NCBI RefSeq assembly: GCF_012276985.1
Contig: NZ_JAAXMM010000015.1
Span: 62,001-126,000 of the forward strand
Direction of reading: 5' to 3'
Length of the DNA: 64,000 bases
Source of the DNA: Agrobacterium sp. a22-2
GTDB lineage: Bacteria; Pseudomonadota; Alphaproteobacteria; Rhizobiales; Rhizobiaceae
In this document: piece after piece, positions 7,107 to 15,440 of the stretch
Position numbering within the stretch: position 1 is the stretch's first letter
How the letters are laid out: every line of letters begins with the position of its first letter
Program-made: the position numbers and the translations under genes
Notes under the pieces: generated by a model
The model's database searches: none
What the model saw: the letters and a program-made list of their open reading frames with translations, nothing else
What the model was told of the DNA's origin: nothing

Positions 7107-8864
7107 ATGGCTGAAATTACGACTGACGTGCTGATCATCGGAACGGGACCGGCGGGCTCGGCGGCAGCCGCATTGCTGTCGACCTACGGGATCGGCAATG
7201 TTGTTATCAACCGCTATCGCTGGCTGGCCAATACGCCCCGCGCCCACATCACCAACCAGCGTGCCATGGAGGTCTTGCGCGATCTGGGCCGCGATGTGGA
7301 GGATGAGGCCTATATGTTCGCCACGCATCAGGATTTGATGGGCGAGAACATTTTCTGCGAAAGCCTGGCCGGGGAAGAGATCGGCCGCCTGAAGGCCTGG
7401 GGCAACCACCCGCTCAGCAAGGCCGAACATCTGATGTCGTCGCCGACAAAGATGAACGACCTGCCGCAGACCTTCATGGAGCCGCTGCTGTTCAAGACGG
7501 CGTGTTCGCGCGGCACGCAGGCCCGCATGTCCACCGAATATCTCCGCCACGAGCAGACTGCCGATGGCGTGATCACCACTTGCCTTGACCGGCTGTCGGG
7601 CCGTGAATTCACCATCCAGTCGAAATATCTGATCGGTGCCGACGGCGGAAAATCACTGGTTGCCGAACATGCGGGCCTGCCCTTCGAAGGCAAGATGGGT
7701 GTCGGCGGCTCGATGAACATCCTGTTCCGGGCCGATCTCAGCAAATATGTCGCCCATCGTCCCTCCGTTCTCTACTGGGTCATGCAGCCGGGTGCGGATG
7801 TCGGTGGCATCGGCATGGGGCTGGTGCGCATGGTGCGGCCGTGGAACGAATGGCTGATCGTCTGGGGCTATGACATCAACGGTCCGGAACCGGATGTCAC
7901 TGCCGAATTCGCCACCGGCGTCGCGCGGCAACTGATCGGCGATCCCGATCTGGAAATCGAACTGTTGTCCGCCAACACCTGGACCGTGAACAATTTTTAC
8001 GCGACGCGGACGTCGAATGGTCGCGTATTCTGCGTCGGCGATGCCATTCATCGCCATCCGCCGTCGAACGGCCTCGGTTCGAACACGTCTATCCAGGATT
8101 CCTACAACCTCGCCTGGAAGCTGGCGATGGTGCTGAAGGGGCAAGCCGGCGAGCGCTTGCTTGAGACCTACGACGTCGAGCGTGCGCCCATCGCCAAGCA
8201 GATCGTCACCCGGGCCAACCAGTCGATCGGAGAAACCGGACCGATCTTTGCAGCACTCGGCATGAGCGAGGGCGTCGATCCCGTGCAGATGCAGAGGAAT
8301 CTTGAGGCGCGCACGGACGGAACGGAGGCGGCGGAACAGCAGCGCGAGGCCATCCGCAAGGCGATCGCCTTCAAGAAGTACGAGTTCGATGCCCATGGCG
8401 TCGAAATGAACCAGCGTTACCGCTCCGACGCCATCGTGACCGGCGGCCAGATCGAACCCGACTTCCTGCTCGACGCCGATCTCCATCATCAGCCGACCAC
8501 CTGGCCAGGCGCCCGCGTGCCGCATGCCTGGCTCTACCAGCATGTCGGCGGCGCGGAAGTTTCCACGCTCGATCTCTGCGGCCACGGAAAGTTCACGCTG
8601 CTGACCGGGCTCGGCGGAAAGGCCTGGGTCGAGGCAGCCAAGGCTGTGGGCACGGAGTTCGGTATCGAGATCGTCACCCATGCGATCGGCCCGCGCCAGA
8701 CCTATGTCGACCATAGCGGCGACTGGGCGCGACTGAGCGAGATCCGCGACACCGGCTGCCTTCTGGTGCGGCCTGACCATCATATTTGCTGGCGCAGCAC
8801 GGGGGCAAGCGCGGCACCGGGCGATGACCTGCGCCGGGTCCTGCGTCAGGTTCTTGCACTTTGA
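7107..8864 (+). CDS. TfdB-like FAD-dependent phenol hydroxylase
   Basis: A 585-residue class A flavoprotein monooxygenase that adds a hydroxyl ortho to a phenolic hydroxyl using NADPH and O2. Motifs are GTGPAGSAAAALLSTYGIG (FAD dinucleotide fold, residue 12 on), YLIGADGGKS (DG motif) and GDAIHRHPPSNGLGSNTSIQ (GD motif). A thioredoxin-like C-terminal dimer domain follows. The text closely resembles 2,4-dichlorophenol 6-monooxygenase TfdB (for example NTPRAHITNQRAMEVLRDLG and SVLYWVMQPG). In this operon the enzyme should form hydroxyquinol, for example from resorcinol or a substituted phenol. That makes a one-component resorcinol hydroxylase plausible, but the substrate cannot be read from sequence. 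RBS GGGAGGAG precedes the ATG. It is cotranscribed with maleylacetate reductase. Confidence 0.88.
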   Translation: MAEITTDVLIIGTGPAGSAAAALLSTYGIGNVVINRYRWLANTPRAHITNQRAMEVLRDLGRDVEDEAYMFATHQDLMGENIFCESLAGEEIGRLKAWGNHPLSKAEHLMSSPTKMNDLPQTFMEPLLFKTACSRGTQARMSTEYLRHEQTADGVITTCLDRLSGREFTIQSKYLIGADGGKSLVAEHAGLPFEGKMGVGGSMNILFRADLSKYVAHRPSVLYWVMQPGADVGGIGMGLVRMVRPWNEWLIVWGYDINGPEPDVTAEFATGVARQLIGDPDLEIELLSANTWTVNNFYATRTSNGRVFCVGDAIHRHPPSNGLGSNTSIQDSYNLAWKLAMVLKGQAGERLLETYDVERAPIAKQIVTRANQSIGETGPIFAALGMSEGVDPVQMQRNLEARTDGTEAAEQQREAIRKAIAFKKYEFDAHGVEMNQRYRSDAIVTGGQIEPDFLLDADLHHQPTTWPGARVPHAWLYQHVGGAEVSTLDLCGHGKFTLLTGLGGKAWVEAAKAVGTEFGIEIVTHAIGPRQTYVDHSGDWARLSEIRDTGCLLVRPDHHICWRSTGASAAPGDDLRRVLRQVLAL

Positions 8865-9040
8865 GGTGGCGGCGGCAATTCATAACGCGATGACATGTTT
8901 ACCGCGAAGAAACAGATCAATTATGTGATTGCCGCCTGTTAGCTTCGTCATTCAACGACACGCCGCTTTGGGAGGAGACGCCTGTCGAAACGCCACAATG
9001 CAATGGCGCCAGTGAGGACCGCGGATGAGTGGTCCGTATC

Positions 9041-9065
9041 TTGACTTAAGGCATTTCCGGAAATG
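9041..9065 (+). promoter_or_regulatory. Candidate promoter/operator before the first Liv-type importer
   Basis: The 292-bp stretch 8865-9156 holds no gene that I can support. In it, TTGACT (9041-9046) resembles a -35 element. It is followed at 9052-9065 by the perfect 14-bp palindrome CATTTCCGGAAATG, which would lie inside the promoter spacer. This suggests that the transporter has its own regulated promoter and is not only read through from the hydroxylase gene. No clear -10 box can be named. Confidence 0.4.
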
Positions 9066-9156
9066 ACAGGCCGCGCCCGGCGCATCACCCGGCAAGGGCG
9101 TGGGTGCCGACGCGACGGATCTTGCCGCTCCAGAGAATGGGACAAGAGGAGGAAAC

Positions 9157-10437
9157 ATGTTTACCAGACGCAATTTTCTGAAGACCACGGCGGCCGGAGG
9201 AGCAGTTATGGCCGCTTCCGGGCTGGCCGCGCCGGCCATTGCCAAGGATGTGGCGATCAAGCTTGGCTATGTCAGTCCACAGACCGGCCCGCTTGCGGGT
9301 TTCGGCGAGGCCGACAAGTTCGTCATCGACGCTTTTACGGCGGCGACCAAAGGCATGGGCCTCAACTACGAGGTTATCGTCAAGGACAGCCAGTCCAACC
9401 CCAACCGGGCGGCTGAAGTGGCGAAGGAACTGATCGTCGACAATGAGGTCAACCTGATGCTGGTCTCCTCGACGCCGGAGACGACCAATCCGGTTTCGAC
9501 CACCTGCGAGGCGGAAGGCGTGGCCTGCATTTCCACCGTCGCGCCGTGGCAGCCCTGGTTCATCGGACAGCAGGGCAATCCCGGCGATCCAGCAAGCTGG
9601 AAGCCGTTCAACTATGCCTATCATTTCTTCTGGGGGCTTGAAGATATCATCGCCGTCTTTACCGGCATGTGGGGGCAGATCGAGACCAATAAACAAGTCG
9701 GCGGGCTGTTTCCGAACGATGGCGACGGCAATGCCTGGGGCGACAAAACCGTCGGCTTCCCTCCGGTTCTGGAAAAGCTCGGCTATGGGCTGACCGATAC
9801 CGGCCGCTACCAGAACCTGACGGACGATTTTTCCGCCCAGATCAACGCCTTCAAGCAGAAGGGTACGGATATCCTGACCGGGGTCATGATCCCGCCGGAT
9901 CTTACCACCTTCTGGAACCAGGCCAAGCAGCAGGGACTGAAGCCGAAGATCGCCTCGATCGGCAAGGCGCTGCTCTTTCCGCAGACCGTGGAGGCGCTCG
10001 GCGATGCCGGCCACAACCTGTCCACCGAAGTCTGGTGGACACCCTCGCATCCATTCAAATCGTCGCTGACCGGCGAGACGGCGGCCGAGGTCGCAGCCGC
10101 TTTCACCACGGCGACGGGCCGGCCCTGGACGCAGCCCATCGGCTTTGCCCATGCGCTCTTCGAACTGGCGGTGGATGTGATGAAACGGGCCGAGGATGTC
10201 GGCGATGCGGATGCCGTGGCCAAGGCGATCGGTGAAACCAGACTGGATACGCTGGTCGGACCTGTCGCCTGGGGCAGCGACAAGCTGCCGCCTTTCGCCA
10301 GCAAGAATGTCGCCAAAACACCGCTGGTCGGCGGCCAGTGGCGGCGCAAGGCCGGCGGCGGCTACGATCTTGTCGTGGTCGAGAACGGGCTTATTCCGTC
10401 CGTGCCGCTTGGCGGCAAGCTCGAACCCCTGTCCTGA
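9157..10437 (+). CDS. Liv-type ABC importer, periplasmic substrate-binding protein (aromatic acid/phenol uptake?)
   Basis: A 426-residue type I solute-binding protein of the branched-chain amino acid (Peripla_BP_6) family. The N-terminus MFTRRNFLKTTAAGG is a twin-arginine signal, followed by a hydrophobic stretch and an AAPAIA cleavage site near residue 29. The mature part starts VAIKLGYVSPQTGPLAGFGE, typical of the family. The start ATG at 9157 has AAGAGGAGGAAAC directly upstream; an open frame reaching back to 9100 has no ribosome site. The four other importer genes follow in order. Family members often bind aromatic acids instead of amino acids, and the position behind a hydroxyquinol operon favours an aromatic ligand. 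That ligand assignment is inference. Confidence 0.85.
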   Translation: MFTRRNFLKTTAAGGAVMAASGLAAPAIAKDVAIKLGYVSPQTGPLAGFGEADKFVIDAFTAATKGMGLNYEVIVKDSQSNPNRAAEVAKELIVDNEVNLMLVSSTPETTNPVSTTCEAEGVACISTVAPWQPWFIGQQGNPGDPASWKPFNYAYHFFWGLEDIIAVFTGMWGQIETNKQVGGLFPNDGDGNAWGDKTVGFPPVLEKLGYGLTDTGRYQNLTDDFSAQINAFKQKGTDILTGVMIPPDLTTFWNQAKQQGLKPKIASIGKALLFPQTVEALGDAGHNLSTEVWWTPSHPFKSSLTGETAAEVAAAFTTATGRPWTQPIGFAHALFELAVDVMKRAEDVGDADAVAKAIGETRLDTLVGPVAWGSDKLPPFASKNVAKTPLVGGQWRRKAGGGYDLVVVENGLIPSVPLGGKLEPLS

Positions 10438-10446
10438 CCGGAAACG

Positions 10447-10471
10447 ACCGCTCCGCCGAAGGCGGAGCGGT
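10447..10471 (+). terminator. Intercistronic hairpin after the binding-protein gene
   Basis: An 11-bp perfect stem (ACCGCTCCGCC / GGCGGAGCGGT) with the 3-base loop GAA begins 9 bases after the stop codon and is followed by only TTCTC. Such a hairpin between a binding protein and its membrane genes usually stabilises the upstream message or partly terminates transcription, giving excess binding protein. The weak T run argues for attenuation rather than full termination. Confidence 0.65.
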
Positions 10472-10496
10472 TCTCAACAGACCAGGAGCCCTGTTT

Positions 10497-11216
10497 GTGC
10501 CGATCCTTGAACTCAGTAGCGTGTCGAAATCCTTCGGTGCCATCGTGGTTGCCGAGAACATCGATTTTACCGTGGAGCCAGGTGAAGCGCTCGGCGTGAT
10601 CGGGCCGAACGGCGCCGGTAAGTCGACGCTGTTCAACCTGATCAGCGGCAATCTTTCAGTAGCCAGCGGTTCGATCCGTTTCGACGGGCGCGAGGTCACG
10701 ACCATGCCGCCGATGCAGCGGTGTTTTGCCGGCATGGGACGAACCTTCCAGATCCCGCAACCGTTCGAACGCCTGACGGTCTATGAAAACCTGCTGGTGG
10801 CCGGGGCTTTCGGCCAGCAGGCGAGCGAGCGGAACGTGGCCGATTTCTGCGCCGATATTCTTGTCGATACCGGCCTGATCGCCAAGGCCAATGCGCTGGC
10901 GGGCACGTTGAGCCTGCTGGAGCGCAAGCGGCTGGAGCTGGCCCGGGCGCTCGCCACCAAGCCGAAGTTGCTCCTTCTCGACGAGATCGCCGGTGGGCTG
11001 ACGGATGGCGAATGCCGACAGCTCGTCACCACCATTCAGCGCGTGCACCGGCGTGGCGTTGCGGTGATCTGGATCGAGCATGTGCTGCATGCGCTGACCG
11101 CCGTCGTGCAACGAATCCTCGTCCTGAATTTCGGGCGGGTCATCGGCATCGGCGAGCCGCAAGCGATCATGGCGTCGCGCGAGGTGCGCGAGATCTATCT
11201 GGGACTGGAGGCCTGA
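10497..11216 (+). CDS. Liv-type ABC importer, LivG-like ATPase
   Basis: A 239-residue nucleotide-binding subunit. Walker A is GPNGAGKST, with a LivG-type segment GMGRTFQIPQPFERLTVYEN and Walker B KLLLLDEIAGG. The usual signature LSxGQ is replaced by LSLLERKRLELARAL, so the Gly-Gln pair is absent. The start is GTG at 10497 because AGGAG lies eight bases upstream and the product begins in register with the family (VPILELSSVSKSFGAI); the open frame reaching back to 10338 overlaps the binding-protein gene. The stop overlaps the next start by one base (TGATG). It works as a heterodimer with the following ATPase on the inner face of the membrane. Confidence 0.88.
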   Translation: MPILELSSVSKSFGAIVVAENIDFTVEPGEALGVIGPNGAGKSTLFNLISGNLSVASGSIRFDGREVTTMPPMQRCFAGMGRTFQIPQPFERLTVYENLLVAGAFGQQASERNVADFCADILVDTGLIAKANALAGTLSLLERKRLELARALATKPKLLLLDEIAGGLTDGECRQLVTTIQRVHRRGVAVIWIEHVLHALTAVVQRILVLNFGRVIGIGEPQAIMASREVREIYLGLEA

Positions 11217-11938
11217 TGAGCAGCATTCTCGAAACGCGAGGACTGACCGCCTTCTACGGTGATTTTCAGGCATTGTTCGGCGTCGACCTTCGGCTGGAAG
11301 CAGGCGAAACCATTGCCGTGATCGGCGCCAATGGCGCCGGGAAATCGACCATGATGCGCGCCATAGCCGGCGTTCTCCCCTCCCCTGGCGATGCCATCCT
11401 GCATCGGGGAATGCCGATCGGCGATCTCGCGGCCCCCGATGTGGTGGCGCGCGGCATCGCGCTGGTACCGGAGGGCCGAAAGCTCTTTGCCTCGCTCACC
11501 GTCGAGGAAAATCTGCTGGTTGGCCGGTATGGCCGCAAGGTGGATGGTCCCTGGTCGCTCGACAGCGTTTACGCGCTCTTCCCCATTCTGAAGGAGCGCC
11601 GCTCGAAGCCGGCGACGGCGCTGTCCGGCGGCCAGCAGCAGATGGTGGCGATCGGTCGGGCGCTGATGTCGAACCCGGAGGTTCTGCTGTGCGACGAGTT
11701 GAGCCTTGGCCTCGCGCCGGTGATCATCAAGGACATCTATGCCGCCTTTCCGCGCATCCGGGCGGCGGGTGCCGCCCTCATCATCGTCGAGCAGGACATC
11801 AACCAGGCCTTGAAAGTGGCCGATCGCGTCTATTGCATGATGGAAGGGCGCATCACCCTGACCGGTCGTCCCTCGGAACTCGACCGCGACGATATTCACG
11901 CCGCCTATTTTGGAGCCGAACCCCATGAACTGGCTTGA
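11216..11938 (+). CDS. Liv-type ABC importer, LivF-like ATPase
   Basis: A 240-residue ATPase with Walker A GANGAGKST, signature ALSGGQQQMVAIGRALMSNP, Walker B VLLCDELSLGLAP and a D-loop/H-loop region ending IIVEQDINQALKVADRVYCM. These are all diagnostic of the LivF half of the branched-chain-type family. It starts inside the stop of the LivG-like gene and overlaps the permease gene by 14 bp, so translation is coupled through the operon. Nothing is truncated. The signature is canonical, unlike that of its partner. Confidence 0.92.
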   Translation: MSSILETRGLTAFYGDFQALFGVDLRLEAGETIAVIGANGAGKSTMMRAIAGVLPSPGDAILHRGMPIGDLAAPDVVARGIALVPEGRKLFASLTVEENLLVGRYGRKVDGPWSLDSVYALFPILKERRSKPATALSGGQQQMVAIGRALMSNPEVLLCDELSLGLAPVIIKDIYAAFPRIRAAGAALIIVEQDINQALKVADRVYCMMEGRITLTGRPSELDRDDIHAAYFGAEPHELA

Positions 11939-12788
11939 TACCGTTCTTCAGGGCGTGCTGCTGGGCGGGCTCTATGCCCTCTTCGCCGCAGGCCTCAGCC
12001 TTGTTTTCGGCATCATGCGCCTGGTCAACCTCGCCCATGGCGACCTGATCGTGCTGGCCTCGTTCCTGATCCTCGTGCTGGTCGCCGCAACCGGCATCCA
12101 CCCCTTCCTCGCGGTGCTCATCGCTGCACCGCTGATGTTCGGGGCCGGCTGGCTGCTGCAGACCTACTTGCTGAACCGCACGCTCGGCAAGGATATCCTG
12201 CCGCCCTTGCTCGTCACCTTCGGGCTTTCGGTGGTGATCCAGAACGGGCTTCTGGAAGGTTTTACCGCCGACAGCCGCCGCATTTCCGTCGGTGCGCTGG
12301 AATCGGCCTCGCTGTCCTTTGCCGGGCTGAATGCCGGCGTCATCCCGCTGATGACCTTCACGTCCGCCATCGTCGTCATCGTTGCGCTCAATCGGCTGAT
12401 CTACCGGACCGCGCTTGGACGGGCCTTTCGCGCCACGTCCGACGATCCGGTGACCGCCGGCATGATGGGCATCCGCCCGCAGCGCATCTTCGCCATGGCC
12501 ACGGGGCTGGCCATGGTGGTGGTCACGATTGCCGCCCTCTATCTCGGCACGCGCGCCAATTTCGATCCGACTGCCGGACCGGCGCGGCTGATCTATGCCT
12601 TCGAGGCGGTCATCATCGGTGGGCTCGGCTCGTTGTGGGGCACGCTGGCCGGCGGTGTCGTTCTGGGCGTGGCGCAGACCTTGGGTGCTTCCATCAATCC
12701 CGAATGGCAGATCCTCTCCGGCCACATCGCCTTTCTGCTCGTGCTTCTGGTCAGGCCGCGCGGCTTGTTCCCACGCGCAAATGATTGA
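11925..12788 (+). CDS. Liv-type ABC importer, LivH-like permease
   Basis: A 287-residue inner-membrane permease with about eight hydrophobic segments, starting MNWLDTVLQGVLLGGLYALF. It carries the family loop GLSLVFGIMRLVNLAHGDLI and, near the C-terminus, the coupling region FEAVIIGGLGSLWGTLAGGV. ATG at 11925 has GGAG nine bases upstream and is preferred to an upstream in-frame TTG (11910) because families begin here. It pairs with the LivM-like subunit to form the channel for the substrate delivered by the binding protein at 9157-10437. Confidence 0.9.
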   Translation: MNWLDTVLQGVLLGGLYALFAAGLSLVFGIMRLVNLAHGDLIVLASFLILVLVAATGIHPFLAVLIAAPLMFGAGWLLQTYLLNRTLGKDILPPLLVTFGLSVVIQNGLLEGFTADSRRISVGALESASLSFAGLNAGVIPLMTFTSAIVVIVALNRLIYRTALGRAFRATSDDPVTAGMMGIRPQRIFAMATGLAMVVVTIAALYLGTRANFDPTAGPARLIYAFEAVIIGGLGSLWGTLAGGVVLGVAQTLGASINPEWQILSGHIAFLLVLLVRPRGLFPRAND

Positions 12789-12816
12789 GGACACAGTGAC
12801 CGTAGGAACAGACATC

Positions 12817-13890
12817 ATGACGAACCCGGACCTTGCGCGCCACCGCTGGCGTATCGAGACGCGAACGCGGCTATCCTCGGCCGCGATGATGTTCTCGCTG
12901 CTTGTATTCGCGGTGCTGGCCATCGCGCCCTTCTTCGTCGCGCGCGGCACTGTGCAGGATCTCTTCTTCATCCTCACCATGCTGACGCTGGCGCAAAGCT
13001 GGAACCTGCTGGCGGGCTATGCAGGGCTAATCTCCGTGGGGCAGCAACTCTTCGTCGGTTGCGGCGGATATGCGCTGTTCGGCCTGGTCATCCTACTTGG
13101 AGTCGATCCGCTTCTCGCCATTCCGCTGGCCGGAATTTTCGCCGTTTTGACCGCACTACCGACCGCCTTCTTCGCCTTCCGCCTCTACGGTCCCTATTTC
13201 GCCATCGGCACTTGGGTGATTGCCGAGGTGGGCCGCCTGCTGTTTGCCCAATGGAAAATGCTGGGCGGCGGCACCGGCACCTCGCTGCCGCGCGAGGCGG
13301 TGCGGGAGATGATCGGCGTCTCGGCCATCGGCGATCTTTTCGCGATGAAGCCTGCCGTGGCGCTGGATGCGCTGACCTACTGGCTGGCGCTGCTGATGGC
13401 GGTTTTCACCATCGGTATCGTTTACCGACTACTGCGCAGCAAGCAGGGGCTCGGCCTTGCGGCTGTACGCGACAACGAAATCGCGGCCAAGGCGCTTGGC
13501 GTCGATGCCCATCGACTCAAATTGACGATCTATCTCCTGACGTCCTTTCTGACGGGTGTCACCGGCGCGCTCATCTATCTCCAGAAGGCGCGCATCTCGC
13601 CGGATGCCGCCTTTTCGCTCACCGACTGGACGGCCTATGTCCTCTTTATCGTCGTGGTCGGCGGCATCGGCACGATCGAAGGGCCGATCCTCGGGATCAT
13701 CATCTTCTTCCTGCTCCAGAACCTGCTGGCCGATTACGGATCATGGTATCTTCTTCTGCTCGGCGGGCTCGCCATCGGCACGATGCTGTTTGCGCCACGC
13801 GGGCTGTGGGGCTTGATTTCAGAACGCACCGGCATTGCCTTCTTCCCCGTGCGCCGCCTTCTGCGCAGCGGACCGGATAAAGGGGCTTGA
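12817..13890 (+). CDS. Liv-type ABC importer, LivM-like permease
   Basis: A 357-residue permease. After a 25-residue cytoplasmic tail come about nine membrane segments, with the family motif QSWNLLAGYAGLISVGQQLF and the coupling loop AVRDNEIAAKALGVDAHRLK. The ATG at 12817 is chosen because AGGA lies nine bases before it; an in-frame ATG at 12781, overlapping the LivH-like stop, is the alternative. The extended tail MTNPDLARHRWRIETRTRLS is longer than usual. It is the last gene of the operon and converges on the second Liv-type cluster; 13891-13992 holds no gene. Confidence 0.88.
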   Translation: MTNPDLARHRWRIETRTRLSSAAMMFSLLVFAVLAIAPFFVARGTVQDLFFILTMLTLAQSWNLLAGYAGLISVGQQLFVGCGGYALFGLVILLGVDPLLAIPLAGIFAVLTALPTAFFAFRLYGPYFAIGTWVIAEVGRLLFAQWKMLGGGTGTSLPREAVREMIGVSAIGDLFAMKPAVALDALTYWLALLMAVFTIGIVYRLLRSKQGLGLAAVRDNEIAAKALGVDAHRLKLTIYLLTSFLTGVTGALIYLQKARISPDAAFSLTDWTAYVLFIVVVGGIGTIEGPILGIIIFFLLQNLLADYGSWYLLLLGGLAIGTMLFAPRGLWGLISERTGIAFFPVRRLLRSGPDKGA

Positions 13891-13992
13891 ATTTTTCGCG
13901 CTATCAGGGCGCGAGACGCCGGAGGGGCGATACCGCGTTCGGCCATCATCTTTCGCAACAGCAAGCCGATTGTCGCCGCACGCTTGCACCCC

Positions 13993-14700
13993 TCAATGGG
14001 TCACGGCAAGCATGTCTTCGATCTCCCTCCACCGGCCGAGCAAGTCGTCTTTCGAGCCTGCGGTACGGACCCGCCCCCGCTCGACGACAATGGCCTGCTC
14101 CGCGATCTCCAGCGCCATCAGCGCATGCTGCTCGACGACGATCAGGGACAGAGCACTTTCCTTTCGCAATCGGATGAGCGCCTCGAGCAGCATGTCGACA
14201 ATAACAGGCGCCAATCCCTCGAAAGGCTCATCAAGCAGCAGGCACACCGGATCGCTCATCAGCGCGCGCGCCAGGGCCAGCATCTGCTGCTCGCCGCCGG
14301 AAAGCTGGCCGCCGCCGTTGCGGCGTCTGTCCGCCAGCCGCGGAAAAAGGTCGTAGACGCGCTCGACGCTCCAGCCGCGACCAAGATCGGCAACACGCAG
14401 GTTTTCCTCGACGCTAAGCGAGGCGAAGATCTGCCGTTCCTGCGGAACGAAGCCTATCCCCCGCCGACAACGCTGGCTGGCCGGCAGAGCGCCGATTTCC
14501 GCACCGGCAAGGCGGATGCTGCCTTCCTTCAGCGGCAGGCGACCGGCGATGGTACACATCAGCGTCGTCTTTCCCGCGCCGTTGCGCCCGAGAAGTGCCA
14601 ATCCGCCACCCGCAGGCACGGAAAGACTGATGCCGTCGACGATGCGCGTCGGACCGTAACCGCTGACGATATTGCTGATTTCAAGCAGGATTTCTGTCAT
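13993..14700 (-). CDS. Second Liv-type importer, LivF-like ATPase
   Basis: A 235-residue ATPase with Walker A GRNGAGKTT, signature GQLSGGEQQMLALARALMSD, Walker B CLLLDEPFEGLAP and the LivF-like LIVVEQHALMALEIAEQAIV. It is the last gene of the minus-strand transporter operon and overlaps the LivG-like gene by 4 bp (ATGA). All motifs are canonical. The substrate of the system is discussed under the binding protein at 17343-18560. Confidence 0.92.
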   Translation of the reverse strand: MTEILLEISNIVSGYGPTRIVDGISLSVPAGGGLALLGRNGAGKTTLMCTIAGRLPLKEGSIRLAGAEIGALPASQRCRRGIGFVPQERQIFASLSVEENLRVADLGRGWSVERVYDLFPRLADRRRNGGGQLSGGEQQMLALARALMSDPVCLLLDEPFEGLAPVIVDMLLEALIRLRKESALSLIVVEQHALMALEIAEQAIVVERGRVRTAGSKDDLLGRWREIEDMLAVTH

Positions 14701-15440
14701 GAACGGTTCCCCAAATAGGCGGTGCGCACCTGCGGATCGTGACGGATCTCTTCCGGCGTACCGCGCGCAATAACGGTTCCCTCCGCCAGCACCGTGATCT
14801 GCCGAGCGAAACGAAAGACCAGCGGCATGTCGTGTTCGACAAGCAGGACCGCAACATCTCCCGGTAATTCGTCGAGGACGCCGAGGATGACCTCGTGGTC
14901 CGAGGCAGGCAAGCCGGCGGCAGGCTCATCGAGCAGCAGCACCTTCGGCCTGAGCGCCATCGCCACGCCAAGCTCCACGAGCCGCTGCTGCCCATAGGCC
15001 AGATCGCGGACCGGTATGTGCGGAACGTTAGTCAGACGCATGCGGCGGGCGATATCCTCGGCCTCCTTCACCACTGTTGCCGGAAAGCCGTTGTGACGCG
15101 CCATCGAAAGCCCGCAGCCCTCGCGCTCGCTGATTGCCAGCGCGATATTCTCCATCGCCGTGAACGTGGTGAAGAGGTTCGTCACCTGGAAATTGCGGAC
15201 CAACCCCAGCCGCGTGCGCCGATGTTGCGGCATGCCCTTCAAGTCAGCCCCGTCAAGCAAGACGGATCCCTTGCGCGGCGCCAGCCGGCCGGTGATGAGA
15301 TTGATCAGCGTCGTCTTGCCGGCGCCGTTCGGCCCGATCAGCGCGTGGCGCGCACCTTTTTCAAGGGTCAGCGACACGTCGTTGGTGACGACCAGCCCGC
15401 CGAATTGCAGTGTGAGATTCTTGAGTTCCAGCGCGCTCAT
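14697..15440 (-). CDS. Second Liv-type importer, LivG-like ATPase
   Basis: A 247-residue ATPase starting MSALELKNLTLQFGGLVVTN. Walker A is GPNGAGKTT, followed by the LivG insert LGLVRNFQVTNLFTTFTAME, the signature DLAYGQQRLVELGVAMALRP and Walker B VLLLDEPAAGLPAS. The ATG at 15440 overlaps the LivM-like stop (ATGA), which fixes the start; the frame is open upstream but only inside the neighbouring gene. The signature is the normal LivG LAYGQ form, in contrast to the first cluster. Confidence 0.92.
   Translation of the reverse strand: MSALELKNLTLQFGGLVVTNDVSLTLEKGARHALIGPNGAGKTTLINLITGRLAPRKGSVLLDGADLKGMPQHRRTRLGLVRNFQVTNLFTTFTAMENIALAISEREGCGLSMARHNGFPATVVKEAEDIARRMRLTNVPHIPVRDLAYGQQRLVELGVAMALRPKVLLLDEPAAGLPASDHEVILGVLDELPGDVAVLLVEHDMPLVFRFARQITVLAEGTVIARGTPEEIRHDPQVRTAYLGNRS

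Noticed and set aside
11853-12980. 375-codon minus-strand frame over the LivH-like permease gene
   Set aside because: Its product is Asp/Arg/Gly-rich low-complexity sequence typical of antisense reading of a membrane protein gene.
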